Shown here: piece by piece, positions 8,270 through 17,605 of the stretch | How the letters are laid out: each line of letters opens with the position of its first letter | Numbering within the stretch: position 1 is the first letter of the stretch | Assembly (NCBI RefSeq): GCF_041224545.1 | Contig: NZ_JBGFGP010000148.1 | Span: 1-64,000, forward strand | Length of the DNA stretch: 64,000 bases | Direction of reading: 5' to 3' | Source of the DNA: Sedimentitalea sp041224545 | Lineage (GTDB): Bacteria > Pseudomonadota > Alphaproteobacteria > Rhodobacterales > Rhodobacteraceae | Notes under the pieces: generated by a model | What the model was told of the DNA's origin: nothing | Seen by the model: the letters and a program-made list of their open reading frames with translations, nothing else | Databases searched by the model: none | Position numbers and translations under genes: made by a program

Positions 8270-9283
8270 TCAGTTGGCGGATAATTTGGCAAGCGGCGAT
8301 GTCTCGCCTTCGACCAGATGACAGGCGACGCGATGAGTTGACGTTACCGCGTCCAGGGACGGTGCGCTTTCACGGCATTCTGGCGCGGCGACAGGGCAGC
8401 GTGACGCGAACCTGCAGCCCTTGGGCAGGTTCAGCGGATCCGGGGGGTCGCCGGGGATCAGAATGCGCTTCGCGTTCTCTCGCAGCTGGGGGTCAACCGA
8501 GGGAACGGCGGACAACAGCGCCTCGGTATAGGGATGCAGGGGGGTGTTGAACAATGACATGCGATCGGCATGTTCGACGATCTTGCCCATATACATGACC
8601 GCGACGCTGTCGCACATGTGCTGTACGACACCCAGATCATGGCTGATGAACAGATAGGTCAGCCCGTATTCGGCCTGAAGGCGCCGTAACAGGTTCAGGA
8701 TTTGCGCCTGCACCGCCACGTCCAGCGCCGATACCGGTTCATCGCAGATGATCACCTCGGGTTGGGTGGAAAGCGCGCGGGCTATGCCGATCCGCTGACG
8801 CTGACCGCCGGAGAACTGATGCGGGAACAGTCGTTTCTGTTCCGGGCGCAGACCGACCGCCTTGAACAACTGGTCAACGATCTCTCGCTTTTCGGAGTCG
8901 GATTTGTCGGTCAGGCTGTCCAGGGGTTCACGTACGATGTCTTCCGCGCGCTTGCGCGGGTTCAATGAGGAATATGGGTCCTGAAAGATCACCTGAACCT
9001 TTTGGCGCATGTCCTTGAGATCATCGCGGTCAAGGGGCAGGATATCGCGGCCTTCCAGCTCTACCTTGCCGCTCGTCACACCGCTCACAAGGCGGGCAAT
9101 CGCGAGCGCGGCGGTCGTCTTGCCAGAGCCGGACTCGCCAACGATGGCCAGCGTCTCGCCCTTGCGGACGGTGAACGAGATGTCATCCACCGCCGTCAGG
9201 TAGGTCTGCCTGGCAAACATTCCGCCCTTGCGGCGAACGCCAAAGCGGACCGTCAGGTTATGAACGTCGAGAAGGTCGGTCAT
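8270..9283 (-). CDS. peptide/nickel-type ABC transporter ATPase, DppF/OppF family
   Basis: A 337-aa cytoplasmic ATPase with Walker A (GESGSGKTT), signature FSGGQRQR and Walker B (VIICDEPVSALD), followed by the C-terminal oligopeptide-transporter domain with its cysteine cluster (CRFASRCPVAAPEC). The real start is 9283 (MTDLLDVHN), whose ATG overlaps the stop of the preceding ATPase. It is the last gene of the minus-strand operon binding protein-B-C-D-F. The substrate is probably a peptide or amide, suggested by the linked amidohydrolase. Confidence 0.92.
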   Translation of the reverse strand: MTDLLDVHNLTVRFGVRRKGGMFARQTYLTAVDDISFTVRKGETLAIVGESGSGKTTAALAIARLVSGVTSGKVELEGRDILPLDRDDLKDMRQKVQVIFQDPYSSLNPRKRAEDIVREPLDSLTDKSDSEKREIVDQLFKAVGLRPEQKRLFPHQFSGGQRQRIGIARALSTQPEVIICDEPVSALDVAVQAQILNLLRRLQAEYGLTYLFISHDLGVVQHMCDSVAVMYMGKIVEHADRMSLFNTPLHPYTEALLSAVPSVDPQLRENAKRILIPGDPPDPLNLPKGCRFASRCPVAAPECRESAPSLDAVTSTHRVACHLVEGETSPLAKLSAN

Positions 9284-10269
9284 CACAAATCCTCCGCATG
9301 CCAGCAGGCAGAGCTGCGCGCGCTGCCGAATGGCACGTCCGGGGGTCTTGCGCTCAGGCATTTGTCGCTGGCGCGCGGGCAGCGCGGCGCGAACAGGCAC
9401 AGATCCTGGCCGAATTCGGACAGTCCGGGCACGATTCCGGGAACTTCTGTCAGATCATGCCGTTCTTCCGTCAGGTTTGCCATGATGTGCGGCACGCAGC
9501 TGATCAGCCCGCTGGTATAGGGGTGACGTGCATGGGTGATGACCTGATCGACCGGGCCTTCTTCGGCCTTGCGCCCCGCATACATCACGATCATCCGTTC
9601 GGACATCTCGGCCACCGCCCCCATGTCATGCGTGATCATGATGATCGACGTGCCGGTTTGTGCCCGCAGATCGCGCAACAGATCGAAAATCTGGGCCTGA
9701 ACCGTGACGTCCAGCGCGGTGGTCGGCTCGTCGGCGATCAGGATCTTGGGCGTGCAGGCCAGGGCGATGGCGATCATCACGCGTTGTCTCTGGCCGCCTG
9801 ACATCTGGAACGGATAGGCGTCGACCCGGCTTTTGGGGTTTGGGATCTGCACCGCATCCAGGAGTTCGATGGCCTGAGCCCAGGCGGCTTTCTGGCCCAG
9901 GCCCTGATGCGCGCGCAAGACCTCGGCGATCTGTTCACCGACGGTGTAGACCGGGTTCAGCGACGTCATCGGTTCCTGGAAGATCATGCTGATTTCGTTG
10001 CCACGGATTTGGCGCAGCCGCCGTGGTGACGCGGTGGTCAGCTCTTCGCCATCGAACTGGATGCTGCCCGAGGCGACGCGGCCGATCCCTTCGGGCAAGA
10101 GCCCCATGATCGCAAGCGCGGTCATGGATTTGCCGCAGCCGGATTCACCCACGAAGCTGATGCTCTCACCATGCGCCAGTTCGAGATTGAGATTGTCGAT
10201 GACCGGCGCGACCCCGGCCCGTGTCGCCAGTTCGATGCGCAGGTTTTCAACCTTGAGTAGCGGCGCCAT
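9283..10269 (-). CDS. peptide/nickel-type ABC transporter ATPase, DppD/OppD family
   Basis: A 328-aa ATPase with Walker A (GESGCGKSM), signature MSGGQRQR, Walker B (ILIADEPTTALD) and the family C-terminal domain (CLFAPRCPRASDKC). Start and stop overlap both neighbours by 1-4 bases, indicating coupled translation and equal amounts of the two ATPases. Confidence 0.92.
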   Translation of the reverse strand: MAPLLKVENLRIELATRAGVAPVIDNLNLELAHGESISFVGESGCGKSMTALAIMGLLPEGIGRVASGSIQFDGEELTTASPRRLRQIRGNEISMIFQEPMTSLNPVYTVGEQIAEVLRAHQGLGQKAAWAQAIELLDAVQIPNPKSRVDAYPFQMSGGQRQRVMIAIALACTPKILIADEPTTALDVTVQAQIFDLLRDLRAQTGTSIIMITHDMGAVAEMSERMIVMYAGRKAEEGPVDQVITHARHPYTSGLISCVPHIMANLTEERHDLTEVPGIVPGLSEFGQDLCLFAPRCPRASDKCLSARPPDVPFGSARSSACWHAEDL

Positions 10270-11150
10270 CAGCGTTTCCTCAGCTTTGGGTTCAGCGCAT
10301 CGTTCAGACCGTCGCCAACCAGGCTGATTGCAAGGACGGTGATGAAGATCGCAAGCCCGGGTATGGTGACGGTAAAACCGGCCTCGAGGATGTATTGCCG
10401 GTTCGAGCCGATGATCTGGCCCCAGCTCACCACGTTGGGATCGGTCAGCCCGAGAAAGCTCAGCCCCGCTTCGAACAGGATCGCGGACCCCACCATCAGC
10501 GCCGATTGCACGATGATCGGGGGCAGCGCGTTCGGCAGGATCACCTGGAACATGAGCTTGGCATTGGTGGCCCCGGATGCGCGGCTGGCCATGACATATT
10601 CAAGCTCGCGGACACGCTGGAACTCGGAACGCGTGATGCGCGCAACGGCGGTCCAGCTGACGATGCCGATGGCAAAGGTGATCATCGGAAGGCTCGCTCC
10701 GAAGAGTGCGACAATGACCATCGAAAACAGCAAGGTGGGCAATACCTGGAAAAACTCGGTAAAGCGCATCAGCATCTCTTCGATGATGCCGCCGTAAAAC
10801 CCGGCCAGCGCCCCGACCGTGACGCCGATCACCACGGTGACGATCGCCGCCGAAAGCCCGATGATCAGCGTCACGCGCGCCCCGTGCAGGATTTGCGACA
10901 GCAGATCCCGCCCAAGGTAATCGGTTCCCAGCAGAAAGCCCTCTTCGCCCGGCGGCGAGAACGGTGCCCAGACCATATCGAACGGATCGGTCTGATACAG
11001 CATGGGGCCAAAGATCGCGGCAAGCACGATCAGCGACAACAGGGCCAGACCGAGCATGGCGGAATGGTTATGGCGGAACATTTCCCACGCTTCAGAAAGC
11101 GGCGAGCGGGCCTTGGCAACCGGGGCGTCAACGGTTTGTTCGCTCATCAT
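10269..11150 (-). CDS. peptide/nickel-type ABC transporter permease, DppC family
   Basis: A 293-aa inner-membrane permease with about six helices and the N-terminal OppC-type segment (FRHNHSAMLGLALLSLIVLAA). The EAA-type coupling loop is recognisable as MASRASGATNAKLMFQVILPN. It begins with two successive ATG codons; the second overlaps the stop of the upstream permease. It forms the channel with the DppB-type partner. Confidence 0.92.
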   Translation of the reverse strand: MMSEQTVDAPVAKARSPLSEAWEMFRHNHSAMLGLALLSLIVLAAIFGPMLYQTDPFDMVWAPFSPPGEEGFLLGTDYLGRDLLSQILHGARVTLIIGLSAAIVTVVIGVTVGALAGFYGGIIEEMLMRFTEFFQVLPTLLFSMVIVALFGASLPMITFAIGIVSWTAVARITRSEFQRVRELEYVMASRASGATNAKLMFQVILPNALPPIIVQSALMVGSAILFEAGLSFLGLTDPNVVSWGQIIGSNRQYILEAGFTVTIPGLAIFITVLAISLVGDGLNDALNPKLRKR

Positions 11151-12124
11151 GCACGTCCTTTCAGGCGCGGATCCACGAGCCGCAGAACAAAGTCGGTCAA
11201 CAGGTTGCCCACAATGACCATCAAGGCGGAAAAGAACAGGATGCCCAGAATGGTCGGGGTATCACGCGCGAGAATCGACTGGAATGCGAGTGTCCCGAGA
11301 CCCGGCCAGGCGAACACTGTCTCCACCAGCACCGCCCCGGAGATCACCGCGCTGAACTGAAGGCCTGCAAGGGTGATGACCGGTGACAGCGCGTTCTTGA
11401 GCGCGTGCTTGTATACCACTTCGCGTTCGGTAAGGCCCTTGGCCTTGGCGGTGCGAACATAGTCGGAACCAAGGGTTTCCATCATCGACGCCCGGGACAG
11501 TCGTGAATAGAGCGCGAGAAAGATCGAGCCGAGGGTAATGGTCGGCAGCACCATGTGGCGGATAATGTCCAGCGTCTGGACCCAAAAGCCGCCTTCCAGC
11601 GTAACGTCGCGCATGCCGGCCACCGGGAACCACTGGATTTTCAGGGAAAACGCGATCAAAAGCAGGATCCCGGTCCAGAAAACCGGTGCGGAATAGCCGA
11701 ACAGTGAGATGAAGGTGACAAAATGCGAGAGTATGCCATTGGGGCGGCGCGCGGAAATCACCCCCAGCACCACGCCCACAATCATCGCGAAAAGCTGTGC
11801 GGTGAAAACCAGCAACAGCGTTGCGGGCAGCCGCTGCAGAATAAGTGTTGTCACCGGCTGATTGTAGTAGAACGAATACCCGAGATCGAACCGGATGACG
11901 CGGCCCAGATAACTTCCGAGTTGCACGATGAAAGGCTTGTCCAGGCCGTAATCGGCGCGGATTTGTGCCATGGTCTCCTCGTCCGCCCCGCCCATTGACT
12001 GTGCAATGGTGTCGGCGACGTCGCCGGGGGCAAGGTGCATCATCGTGAAATTGAGCACGAGGACCGCCAGCAGCAACAGAACCGCGTAGAAAATCCGTGT
12101 CGTCGTAACACGCAATGCGTTCAT
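11147..12124 (-). CDS. peptide/nickel-type ABC transporter permease, DppB family
   Basis: A 325-aa permease with a first helix at about 10-30, a periplasmic loop, and the coupling loop TAKAKGLTEREVVYKHALKNAL near the end. It is the first permease gene after the binding-protein gene, from which it is separated by 68 bases holding a hairpin, consistent with lower expression than the binding protein. Confidence 0.92.
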   Translation of the reverse strand: MNALRVTTTRIFYAVLLLLAVLVLNFTMMHLAPGDVADTIAQSMGGADEETMAQIRADYGLDKPFIVQLGSYLGRVIRFDLGYSFYYNQPVTTLILQRLPATLLLVFTAQLFAMIVGVVLGVISARRPNGILSHFVTFISLFGYSAPVFWTGILLLIAFSLKIQWFPVAGMRDVTLEGGFWVQTLDIIRHMVLPTITLGSIFLALYSRLSRASMMETLGSDYVRTAKAKGLTEREVVYKHALKNALSPVITLAGLQFSAVISGAVLVETVFAWPGLGTLAFQSILARDTPTILGILFFSALMVIVGNLLTDFVLRLVDPRLKGRA

Positions 12125-12160
12125 GGGGATCGCCTTTCAGCCGCTAAACAGGGTCGGATC

Positions 12161-12185
12161 GCCTGCGACCAGGACAGTCGCAGGC
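12161..12185 (-). terminator. hairpin between binding-protein and permease genes
   Basis: A perfect 9-bp stem (12161-12169 / 12177-12185, loop 7) has no T-run. In transporter operons such stems usually stabilise the upstream binding-protein mRNA or partly terminate, giving more binding protein than permease. The second ABC operon has a similar element at 26027-26049. Confidence 0.55.
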
Positions 12186-12192
12186 AACCGTA

Positions 12193-13770
12193 TCAGTCTT
12201 TCAGATAGATCCGATCCATCGGCGAACTGGAGGCCCAGATACCTTTTGGCGGGTTGCCGACCTTGTTGGAATAGATCGTATGCTGAGGCACGGCATTGAC
12301 GTAATAGATCGGCACCTCTTCAGCGACGATTTGCTGAAACTCCGCATAGAGCGCCTTGCGTTTTTCGGCGTCCATCTCGGTTGCGGCCTGAGCGAGGATT
12401 TCGTCAACGCGTTCGTTCGCATAGCCCTGGGTGTTCGACCAGACGCCCTTGCCGATATTCGAGCTCAGATAGGTCCGGTTCACACCGATCACCGGGTCGC
12501 CCCAGTTATAGACGCTGTCAAACGAGAGGTCGAAATCCATGTTGCCCATGACCTGCGCCCAGCTCGGGAAATCGGGATGCGCGCGAACGGTCACGTTGAT
12601 GCCAACCTTGGATAGCGCGGCCTTGACGTATTCGGTCTGAGCCTTGTAGCCGGGGAAACCGGGCACCTCGATATTCAGGTCGAAGCGTTTGCCGTTCTCC
12701 AGCGGATACCCGGCCTCGTCGAGCAGCGCATTCGCCTTGTCCAGGTCGAGTTCATAGGCCTCGACATCGGGCGTATAGAGCGGGCTGTCCGGGTGAATGC
12801 CGGTTCGGGCTTCGACGGCGGTGCCGCGCATGAGCGCCTTGAGAATGAAATTCTTGTCGATGGCATAGGCTATGGCCTGACGCACCTTGACCTCCTGCAG
12901 GGGGCCACGGGTGGTGTTCATCGCCAGCCAGTCAATTGCGCCGATGCCGCCATATCCTTCCTTGGTCACGATCAGTTCGTCGTCGGATTTCAGCCGATTG
13001 ATGATGGTGGGCTCGGATTCGAAAGTCGACATGTGAATTTCACCATTCTGCAAGGCGATCGCGCGCGCAGAACTGTCGTTGATGATCCGGGCCACGATCC
13101 GGTCGAGATAGGGCAGGCCTTCTTCCCAATAGCCCTCGTAACGTTCGAGGATGACATGCTCGCCGGGTTTGAACTCGACCAGCTTGAACGGACCCGACCC
13201 CACGACATCCTCGTTGTTGCGCGGATGGTTATTGGGATCCTGCCCGTCGCCATAGATGTGTTTCGGGATGATCGCCATGAGTTGCCCGGACATGGCCAGC
13301 ATCAGGGCCGGATGCGGAGTCGTCAGGTTTAGAACGGCCGTGTGTTCATCCGGGGTATCGACGCTTTCGACCGGGGCGAACATGGATTTGAACGGATGAT
13401 ATTGCTTGATCACATCCACCGAAAACGCGACGTCTTCGGACGTGATCGGCGTGCCGTCGTGGAAGGTGGCGTTTTCCTGCAAATATAGCGTTACCTTCAG
13501 CCCGTCGTCGCTGACCTCCCAGCTCTTGGCGAGATAGGGTTGCGGCGTCCAGTCGTCGTCATAACGCAACGGCGAGGCAAAGAGCTGGGTGCCCGGCATC
13601 CCCGTGGCCGTTCCCGATTGCACTGCGGGGTTCAGCACCCGCGGGGTGCCGCCCGGGAGGGAAACCACCAGCGTGCCGCCTGCCTTTGGCGTGTCTTGCG
13701 CCACAGCCGCCCCGGCAGAAAACGCCGCGATCAAGCTGGCCGCCAAGAGATTTTTGGTTCGTAGTTTCAT
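12193..13770 (-). CDS. ABC transporter substrate-binding protein, peptide/nickel family
   Basis: A 525-aa periplasmic protein of the SBP_bac_5 family. A Sec signal peptide covers about residues 1-25 (NLLAASLIAAFSAGAAVAQ). The family signature of early strands is seen (LYLQENATFHDGTPITSEDV). It is the first gene of the minus-strand transporter operon and should capture a peptide, opine or other amide in the periplasm. The exact ligand cannot be told, but a nearby LysR regulator and amidohydrolase suggest an inducible catabolic substrate. Confidence 0.93.
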   Translation of the reverse strand: MKLRTKNLLAASLIAAFSAGAAVAQDTPKAGGTLVVSLPGGTPRVLNPAVQSGTATGMPGTQLFASPLRYDDDWTPQPYLAKSWEVSDDGLKVTLYLQENATFHDGTPITSEDVAFSVDVIKQYHPFKSMFAPVESVDTPDEHTAVLNLTTPHPALMLAMSGQLMAIIPKHIYGDGQDPNNHPRNNEDVVGSGPFKLVEFKPGEHVILERYEGYWEEGLPYLDRIVARIINDSSARAIALQNGEIHMSTFESEPTIINRLKSDDELIVTKEGYGGIGAIDWLAMNTTRGPLQEVKVRQAIAYAIDKNFILKALMRGTAVEARTGIHPDSPLYTPDVEAYELDLDKANALLDEAGYPLENGKRFDLNIEVPGFPGYKAQTEYVKAALSKVGINVTVRAHPDFPSWAQVMGNMDFDLSFDSVYNWGDPVIGVNRTYLSSNIGKGVWSNTQGYANERVDEILAQAATEMDAEKRKALYAEFQQIVAEEVPIYYVNAVPQHTIYSNKVGNPPKGIWASSSPMDRIYLKD

Positions 13771-13870
13771 GAATGTTCGGTCTCCCTGATTATGACCCGT
13801 CGCATGTGCCGCTGTTTTTCACAGTCGATCAATTCGCATCAGCCTAGCGCAGGCTTCTTCCATCAAAAAA

Positions 13871-13883
13871 CTGATAAATTAGA
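13871..13883. promoter_or_regulatory. shared LysR-region motif, transporter side
   Basis: CTGATAAATTAGA, about 100 bases upstream of the binding-protein gene, is matched by CTGACGAATTAAA in the lysR-amidohydrolase intergenic region (consensus CTGAYRAATTARA). It is a candidate binding site of the LysR regulator coded between them. Confidence 0.4.
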
Positions 13884-13915
13884 CAGCTATCCCCCAAAAA
13901 ACCGGTGAAAGCACT

Positions 13916-14839
13916 TCATGACACAACCAGATGATCGAACGCACCATCCCTGCTCAGTTCAAGGCAGTTCTCGATAAACGCCCTGATCATTTTCGGGACT
14001 CCGGTGGTGTTGCCGATTGCGATGCCGAAAGGGGTGGCCGGAGCGCCGTCCAGAATCGGCACGATCCGATAGCCGGACTCGGCCTCGCGATAGTCGAGCG
14101 GACGTATGTTGAGCATCGCGACCCCGAACCCGCCGGCGACGAGCGCGCGCAGGATCTCGGATGATCGCGTGGTATGGGCGATTTCCGGGTCCAGTCCGGC
14201 CCGTTGGAACATGTCGTTGTAATAATCGCGTGCACCCGGCAGATCGAGCATGACAAGCGGTCTTTCGGAAAGCTCGGCGAGCGACGTCTTGCCCGCATTG
14301 GCAATCGGATCGTCATTCGACACAATCGCAAATGGCGGTGGGGAAAACAGGGGGTAAAAGCGGTGCTTGGCATCTTTGAAAATATCATATGTGAATGCCA
14401 GGTCCGCCTCGCCCTCGTTGACGAAATCCACAATCGCCGAAAGCGATCCTTCCAGAACGGTGATAGACAGGCCGGGAAAGCGCTCGGTGACGCTGCGCAG
14501 GATGATCGGCAGAAAGGACGGTGCAGCGGTCACGTAGCATGCAATTCGCAGCGTCCCGCGCGCCGTGCCGGCGACAGACTGGATCTCGGTCTGAAAATTT
14601 CTTGCCTGCTGCAGGAACCGGCGGATCAGGACCAGGGATTGGGTGCCCTGCGGGGTAGGTCGAATGCCCTTGGACGGGGTGCGGATAAAAAGATCGTATC
14701 CCAAGCCTACCTCCAGCGCCTCGATTGCAGCGGTAATCGAGCTCTGAGAAATCGAAAGCTCGCAGGCTGCGCTCGCTATTGATCCGAGCCGACCGGCGGC
14801 CTCGACATATCGGAGTTGTTTCAGGGTAAAGTTCTGCAA
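13916..14839 (-). CDS. LysR-family transcriptional regulator
   Basis: A 307-aa regulator with an N-terminal winged helix-turn-helix (about 1-60: LKQLRYVEAAGRLGSIASAA, then SISQSSITAAIEALE) and a C-terminal effector-binding domain (about 90-295). It is divergent from the amidohydrolase gene and downstream-facing to the ABC operon, the usual layout for a LysR activator of adjacent catabolic genes. The effector is probably the transported or hydrolysed compound. Confidence 0.9.
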   Translation of the reverse strand: MQNFTLKQLRYVEAAGRLGSIASAACELSISQSSITAAIEALEVGLGYDLFIRTPSKGIRPTPQGTQSLVLIRRFLQQARNFQTEIQSVAGTARGTLRIACYVTAAPSFLPIILRSVTERFPGLSITVLEGSLSAIVDFVNEGEADLAFTYDIFKDAKHRFYPLFSPPPFAIVSNDDPIANAGKTSLAELSERPLVMLDLPGARDYYNDMFQRAGLDPEIAHTTRSSEILRALVAGGFGVAMLNIRPLDYREAESGYRIVPILDGAPATPFGIAIGNTTGVPKMIRAFIENCLELSRDGAFDHLVVS

Positions 14840-14890
14840 TTCGCCATTCCACCAGAAATTAGTCTTTTTCCCCTGATTATATCCATTTTT

Positions 14891-14903
14891 CTGACGAATT
14901 AAA
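14891..14903. promoter_or_regulatory. shared LysR-region motif, amidohydrolase side
   Basis: CTGACGAATTAAA lies 48 bases before the amidohydrolase start and 52 bases before lysR. It agrees at 11 of 13 positions with the motif upstream of the binding-protein gene (13871-13883), supporting one regulon. Confidence 0.4.
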
Positions 14904-14950
14904 TCTTTCTAGGCTCGCGTCAGCATATGCGTGATGAACAGGATGAAAAA

Positions 14951-16591
14951 ATGAAAACCACGATCTATTCCGCCCGAAAAATCATCACCATGAACCCGAA
15001 CCGGCCCGAAACAAGCCATGTCGCGGTGCGCGACGGCCGGATACTGGGCACCGGAACGCTTGATGAACTCGCCGGATGGGGGCCTTACGACCTGGATGAC
15101 CGTTTTGCTGACAAGGTGCTGATGCCGGGGCTGATTGAAGGTCACGCCCACAGCATGGAAGGCGCCCTCTGGAGCTTTACCTATGTCGGATGGTTCGACC
15201 GGATGGATCCCGACGGCAAGGTCTGGGGCGGGGTGAAATCCGTTGACGATGTGGTCGCGCGGCTCAAGGAGGCCGAAGCCGCCCTGGGTGGCGGGGATGA
15301 ACCCCTGTTGGGATGGGGACTCGATCCGATCTATATGGACAATGTGCGCATGACCCGCGCGGATCTCGACCGGGTATCGGAAACGCGGCCTGTGGGTGTG
15401 ATGCACGCGTCGGGGCATATTCTGAACGTCAATACCAAGGGGCTTGAACTGGCGGGTCTGCTGAAGCAAGGCCAGAACCATCCGGGAATTCCGGTGGGCG
15501 ATGACGGTTTGCCCACGGGCGAGCTCAAGAGTCCGGAAGTCATGATGCCCGCGGGAAAACACGTGGGCCTGGACCGCTCGTTCCTGGCATCGGATCCCGG
15601 CGCCCTGCGCAATTATGCTCGCCTGTGCGTGCGGGCGGGAGTCACGACGTCGTCCGATCTGGGTCAGCAACTGGACGATGATCTGCTCAAGATGTTTCAG
15701 GATGTGACCAGTGCCAACGATTACCCTGTCTGCATGGTCGCCTTTCGGATCAACTTCGGCATGTCGCCCAAGGACCTGGTGGATTACACCGCATCTTTGC
15801 GCGAGCACAGCACCGAGCGGCTTGAACTCGGTCGCATCAAGGTGGTTGCCGACGGATCGATTCAGGGGTTCTCCGCCCGGATCCGCTGGCCGGGTTATTA
15901 CAATGGCGCGGAAAACGGTCTCTGGTACATCGCGCCGGATCAATTGGCCGAGATCTACGAACGCGCACTTGCGGCGGGCGTGCAGGTTCACACGCACACC
16001 AATGGTGACGAGGCGACGCAACTGGCTATCGAAACGCTGGAAACGGCATTGCGCAAGGCGCCGGACGCCGACCATCGTTTCACCCTGCAACATTGCCAAC
16101 TCGCTTCGGCGGCGCAATTCCGCAAGATGGCAAGGCTCGGGATGTGCGTGAACCTGTTTGCCAATCACCACTTCTTTTGGGGGGATGAGCACTATAACCT
16201 GACCGTAGGACCCGAGCGTGCGCTGCGGATGAATGCGTGCAATACCGCATTGTCGGAAGGGGTGCCAATGACAATCCATTCTGACGCGCCGGTCACGCCG
16301 CTGGGGCCGCTGTTCACCGCCTGGGCCGCTGTCAACCGGCGGACGGCTTCTGGGCGGATACAAGGCGCGCATGAATGCATATCGGTCGAACAGGCATTGC
16401 ATGCCATCACGATCGGTGCGGCGGTGACGATGAAAATGGACGATGTGATCGGTTCGATCGAAGTCGGGAAACGCGCGGATTTTGCGGTGCTGGAGGAGGA
16501 CCCGATGGAGGTCGCACCCGAAGCGCTCAAGGATATTCCCGTGTGGGGCACGGTTCAGGGTGGCCGCATCTTCGAGGCGGCAACCATATGA
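14951..16591 (+). CDS. metal-dependent amidohydrolase, YtcJ-like (Amidohydro_3)
   Basis: A 546-aa cytoplasmic amidohydrolase superfamily enzyme. The metal-binding HxH is visible as GLIEGHAHSMEG (about 65-75). Later conserved residues include VVADGSIQGFSA, HTHTNGDEA and the C-terminal HSDAPVTPLGPLFTAW. Such enzymes hydrolyse C-N bonds of formamides, hydantoin-like or arylamide substrates; this one's substrate is not recognisable. The ATG at 14951 is chosen over one 24 bases upstream because AGGATGAAAAA precedes it. Its stop overlaps the CobW-type gene, so the pair is co-translated. Confidence 0.85.
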   Translation: MKTTIYSARKIITMNPNRPETSHVAVRDGRILGTGTLDELAGWGPYDLDDRFADKVLMPGLIEGHAHSMEGALWSFTYVGWFDRMDPDGKVWGGVKSVDDVVARLKEAEAALGGGDEPLLGWGLDPIYMDNVRMTRADLDRVSETRPVGVMHASGHILNVNTKGLELAGLLKQGQNHPGIPVGDDGLPTGELKSPEVMMPAGKHVGLDRSFLASDPGALRNYARLCVRAGVTTSSDLGQQLDDDLLKMFQDVTSANDYPVCMVAFRINFGMSPKDLVDYTASLREHSTERLELGRIKVVADGSIQGFSARIRWPGYYNGAENGLWYIAPDQLAEIYERALAAGVQVHTHTNGDEATQLAIETLETALRKAPDADHRFTLQHCQLASAAQFRKMARLGMCVNLFANHHFFWGDEHYNLTVGPERALRMNACNTALSEGVPMTIHSDAPVTPLGPLFTAWAAVNRRTASGRIQGAHECISVEQALHAITIGAAVTMKMDDVIGSIEVGKRADFAVLEEDPMEVAPEALKDIPVWGTVQGGRIFEAATI

Positions 16592-17499
16592 TGGATTTGC
16601 CGGTGTCGGTCATTGCCGGCTACCTCGGTGCGGGCAAGACAACGCTGGTCAATCATCTGCTCCGACATAACGAAGGCCAGCGTCTCGCGGTTCTCGTCAA
16701 CGAATTCGGCGAATTGCCGATTGACGCCGATCTGATCGAATCCTCGGATGACGGGCTGATTTCCATCGCGGGCGGGTGCGTGTGCTGCGCATTCGGCAGT
16801 GACCTGATCGGCGCGCTGACGGATATCCAGAACATGTCGCCAAGACCGGATCACGTGTTGATCGAGGCCTCAGGCGTCGCCCTGCCGGCATCGATCGCAG
16901 CCAGCGTCCGACTGATCGACGGTCTGCGGTCCGATGCGGTGCTGGTCCTGGCCGATGCCGAACAGATCCGTCGGAACGCCAGGAACACCTATCTGGCCGA
17001 TACCATCGAGCGCCAATTGTCCCAGGCGGACATTCTATTACTGACCAAGGCCGATCTCGTGTCGGAACAACAACTCGATGAGGTACGCGACTGGCTGAGG
17101 AGCACTCATCCGGGCAAGCGCATCCTTCCCGTGGTGTCCGGGCAAATCCCGATTTCCGCGGCATTGGGTGCCCTGCCCTTCCCCGCGCGCCACACATCCG
17201 CAGCGGACACCGTGCATAGCCAATTTGAAAGTATCGTGTTGCGGCCTGACGGTATCGTGGATGCCGACGCGCTCGGGGCCGCGCTCGCCAATGATCCGGG
17301 CGTGGATCGGGCCAAGGGTTTTGTTGCGGGTGATGACGGTAAGGTGCTGCTCCATGTTGTCGGCAACCGCCACAATATAGAGGCTGCGAGCGGGGATCAC
17401 GACATCGGCGTGATTTGCATCGGCCTCAAAGGCCAGCTTGATCCGGCCCGGATCCGGAGCCTCCCCGACACAGTTCGCGCCGGTCGCGCGGTGGAGTGA
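16588..17499 (+). CDS. CobW/COG0523-family GTPase, putative metal chaperone
   Basis: A 303-aa G3E GTPase. The P-loop is GYLGAGKTTLVNHLL (about 11-25). The metal-binding GGCVCCAFGS motif (CxCC) lies at about 62-71, the base-recognition motif is LLTKADLV, and the C-terminal CobW_C domain is short. Members deliver Zn, Co or Fe to client enzymes. The ATGA overlap with the metal-dependent amidohydrolase makes that enzyme the likely client. There is no cobalamin synthesis gene nearby, so CobW itself is unlikely. Confidence 0.85.
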   Translation: MMDLPVSVIAGYLGAGKTTLVNHLLRHNEGQRLAVLVNEFGELPIDADLIESSDDGLISIAGGCVCCAFGSDLIGALTDIQNMSPRPDHVLIEASGVALPASIAASVRLIDGLRSDAVLVLADAEQIRRNARNTYLADTIERQLSQADILLLTKADLVSEQQLDEVRDWLRSTHPGKRILPVVSGQIPISAALGALPFPARHTSAADTVHSQFESIVLRPDGIVDADALGAALANDPGVDRAKGFVAGDDGKVLLHVVGNRHNIEAASGDHDIGVICIGLKGQLDPARIRSLPDTVRAGRAVE

Positions 17500-17539
17500 A
17501 CCCTGCCTCTGACCACGTGATCAGACCGGCGGCGGAAAC

Positions 17540-17557
17540 CTGTCACGGATTTGTCAA
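17540..17557 (+). promoter_or_regulatory. Pho box of the plcP-btaA-btaB operon
   Basis: CTGTCAC-GGAT-TTGTCAA fits the PhoB box layout of two CTGTCAT-like 7-mers separated by 4 bases, with mismatches only in the last position of the first and the first and last of the second. It ends 48 bases before the plcP start. A weak -10 (around 17566-17573) follows at the expected distance, as in PhoB-activated promoters that lack a -35. Confidence 0.75.
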
Positions 17558-17605
17558 ACCGCGAGGCTAGACCTGTGTCAACACGGGCAATCTCGGGCAG
17601 GCACG

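Noticed and set aside
14909..16402. Minus-strand frame (497 codons) opposite the amidohydrolase
   Set aside because: It covers the same DNA as a gene with intact family motifs, and its translation has no recognisable fold.
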